Notes under the pieces: generated by a model
Database searches by the model: none
Told to the model about the DNA's origin: nothing
The model's input: only the letters and a program-made list of their open reading frames with translations
In this document: piece after piece, positions 34,088 to 35,196 of the stretch
How positions within the stretch are numbered: position 1 is the stretch's first letter
How the letters are laid out: each line of letters begins with the position of its first letter
Position numbers and translations under genes: made by a program
NCBI GenBank assembly: GCA_003221035.1
Contig: QHUB01000038.1
Coordinates: forward strand, 1 to 35,196
DNA: 35,196 nt
Direction of reading: 5' to 3'
Origin: Gemmatimonadota bacterium
Lineage (GTDB): Bacteria; Gemmatimonadota; Gemmatimonadetes; Gemmatimonadales; GWC2-71-9

Positions 34088-34791
34088 TTACGACTCTCCA
34101 GGTGAAACACACGCGTCTGCCCGCACACCGGGACGGCCGCGTTGTGGATGTACCCGCGCACAAACACCCAATTCAGCCCTACGGTATCGGCCTGGTCCTC
34201 GAGCACGATGCCAAGCCCTGGATTATAGGATCCCGCCGGCCGAATGAGAGCACATCCCTCGATGTCAAATTGCAGAACGACCATGCCCCCGGCATTGCGG
34301 AGCGTCGTATCGGGGTCGGTGGGACGCGCGATGACGTTGCCGAACGTACGAACCGGCGAGCTCACACCAGGACTTGGTGCGGATGCGTAAACGTCCGCTG
34401 TGGCGCGGATTTCAAACGTGCGCGCCGACGGCGTGGCCAGACCGGGCGCGCTACCCAGGGTGTCCAGCATGAAGTTCGGGACAAAGGCCGAAACGTGTAC
34501 CTGCTCCGTCGGCAGGCAGACCGGTTCGCCCTTGTCTACCAGGAAGTAGGGTTCGAATGTCACCGCAGACTCGTCCACACCGACGCGCGGCTCGTAGACC
34601 CATTGATGGCACGACGGAAACGGCAAGAGGAGTCGCACTTCGAACGGCGTCGCGGCACGGACCTCAGCGGGCCACTCCATCCACTCCACGACACCCGGTT
34701 GGAAGTTTTGATCACTGGAATCACAGCCGGCGAGTCCCAGCAGGAGCGGAATACAGTAGAGGGGCCGCATACACCTTCGATACCCAATCAC
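34084..34791 (-). CDS. Lipoprotein of unknown function
   Basis: This 235-residue protein has a lipoprotein signal with lipobox LAGC (RPLYCIPLLLGLAGCDSS). The mature part seems all-beta, with Pro/Asp-rich loops (VRLLLPFPSCHQWVYEPRVGVDESAVTFEP, FEIRATADVYAS) and five or six Cys that may pair. No family is recognised. GTG 34791 is chosen because GGAG stands 5 bases upstream and it overlaps the preceding DUF72 stop as GTGA. The ATG at 34770, with GAAGG 3 bases before it, is an alternative that keeps the same lipobox. Confidence 0.7.
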   Translation of the reverse strand: MIGYRRCMRPLYCIPLLLGLAGCDSSDQNFQPGVVEWMEWPAEVRAATPFEVRLLLPFPSCHQWVYEPRVGVDESAVTFEPYFLVDKGEPVCLPTEQVHVSAFVPNFMLDTLGSAPGLATPSARTFEIRATADVYASAPSPGVSSPVRTFGNVIARPTDPDTTLRNAGGMVVLQFDIEGCALIRPAGSYNPGLGIVLEDQADTVGLNWVFVRGYIHNAAVPVCGQTRVFHLESRN

Positions 34792-35196
34792 CTGCTCTCC
34801 GCGTCACCATCCAGCCACATCCGCGCCACCGCTCGAATCGTCCCCGGCGCATTTCCCTCGGCGCGATTGTTCGCCAGGATGAACGCCTCCACGCGCCGTC
34901 GCTGCGCCTCGCTCACGAGTCGCAGCAAATCCTTGCGGAGTTCAGGCTGTGGCTCCTGCACGCGATCGTACGGCTGGAATTGCTTCACCGCATCACTGTA
35001 GCGCCGGCCCGGCTTCAGGAGCGCACGCGCGACCGTGAAGTTCGCAGGAAACGTCCACCCCAGGTCGATCTGCTCGCCGATCGGCGGCATCTCGGTCCAC
35101 GAGTTGAACACGTGCGCGACGCCGTGCCGCTTGAGCGCTTCGCCATGGACACCGGTCAACAGCTCGGGATTGCGGAGCTCTACGGCATAGCGGAAA
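34788..35196 (-). CDS. DUF72 (YecE-like) protein, 5' end outside the window
   Basis: The last 136 residues of a DUF72 protein are present. The frame enters from the window edge with FRYAVELRNPELL, followed by GVAHVFNSWTEMPPI, a tyrosine-containing YDAVKQFQPYDRV region and a final helix RVEAFILANNRAEGNAPGTI. DUF72 proteins are TIM-barrel-like and of unknown activity. The start lies beyond base 35196; an internal TTG at 35159 is not the true start because the family sequence continues through it. The stop overlaps the lipoprotein GTG. Confidence 0.85.
   Translation of the reverse strand, partial: FRYAVELRNPELLTGVHGEALKRHGVAHVFNSWTEMPPIGEQIDLGWTFPANFTVARALLKPGRRYSDAVKQFQPYDRVQEPQPELRKDLLRLVSEAQRRRVEAFILANNRAEGNAPGTIRAVARMWLDGDAESR

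Overview
The window looks like chromosomal DNA of a GC-rich, Gram-negative, soil-type bacterium, most likely Gemmatimonadota (inference from overall character; Acidobacteriota is the main alternative). Supporting signs are a large Oar-like TonB-dependent receptor with an N-terminal carboxypeptidase-regulatory domain, several lipoproteins and outer-membrane proteins, DUF4097 proteins behind an ECF sigma/anti-sigma pair, PQQ-dehydrogenase and beta-propeller/thioredoxin proteins, and very tight gene packing. About 31 genes are seen. There is no tRNA, rRNA, CRISPR array, prophage or transposase, and no gene-free stretch longer than about 130 bases.

Layout. (1) 1-6711: a probable beta-glucan utilisation locus, with a GH3 beta-glucosidase (minus strand), a TonB-dependent receptor and a GH144-type lipoprotein glucanase. 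(2) 6712-12887: a DUF442 phosphatase-like protein, an NTF2-like protein, a propeller-thioredoxin lipoprotein overlapping a PQQ dehydrogenase, a nucleoside hydrolase and a hydroxyacyl-CoA-dehydrogenase-like enzyme. (3) 12826-15411: a metal-homeostasis operon on the minus strand, mntR - Nramp transporter - universal stress protein, behind a promoter that contains a DtxR-type operator. (4) 15400-19327: a CoA-pyrophosphatase-like Nudix protein, an enoyl-ACP-reductase-like SDR and an HpnB-like glycosyltransferase sharing a symmetrical promoter, a small outer-membrane barrel and a Ni/Co transporter. (5) 19355-22619: ECF sigma factor, zinc-finger anti-sigma factor and two exported DUF4097 proteins, closed by a clear intrinsic terminator. 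(6) 22621-27886: a two-gene module of a large Eco57I/PglX-like adenine methyltransferase and a SNF2-family helicase, the best candidate for a poorly described defence or restriction-like system. (7) 27895-35196: HAD phosphatase and aminotransferase, a PiT phosphate transporter with its DUF47 partner, an APC permease, a 42-residue zinc-ribbon protein overlapping a radical-SAM (Rv2578c/SPL-like) protein, an unknown lipoprotein, and a DUF72 gene cut by the window end.

Recurring themes. Genes are often joined by stop/start overlaps (ATGA, GTGA, TGATG, possibly CTGA). Several genes have no Shine-Dalgarno but carry a -10-like hexamer 5-8 bases before the start codon, which suggests leaderless transcripts. 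Short repeats have invaded gene edges and even coding sequence: a perfect 28-base palindrome in frame inside the GH3 gene, a 33-base inverted repeat made of heptamers after the GH144 gene, and GGCTCCC heptamer arrays that form the N-terminus of the nucleoside hydrolase and the tail of the SDR gene.
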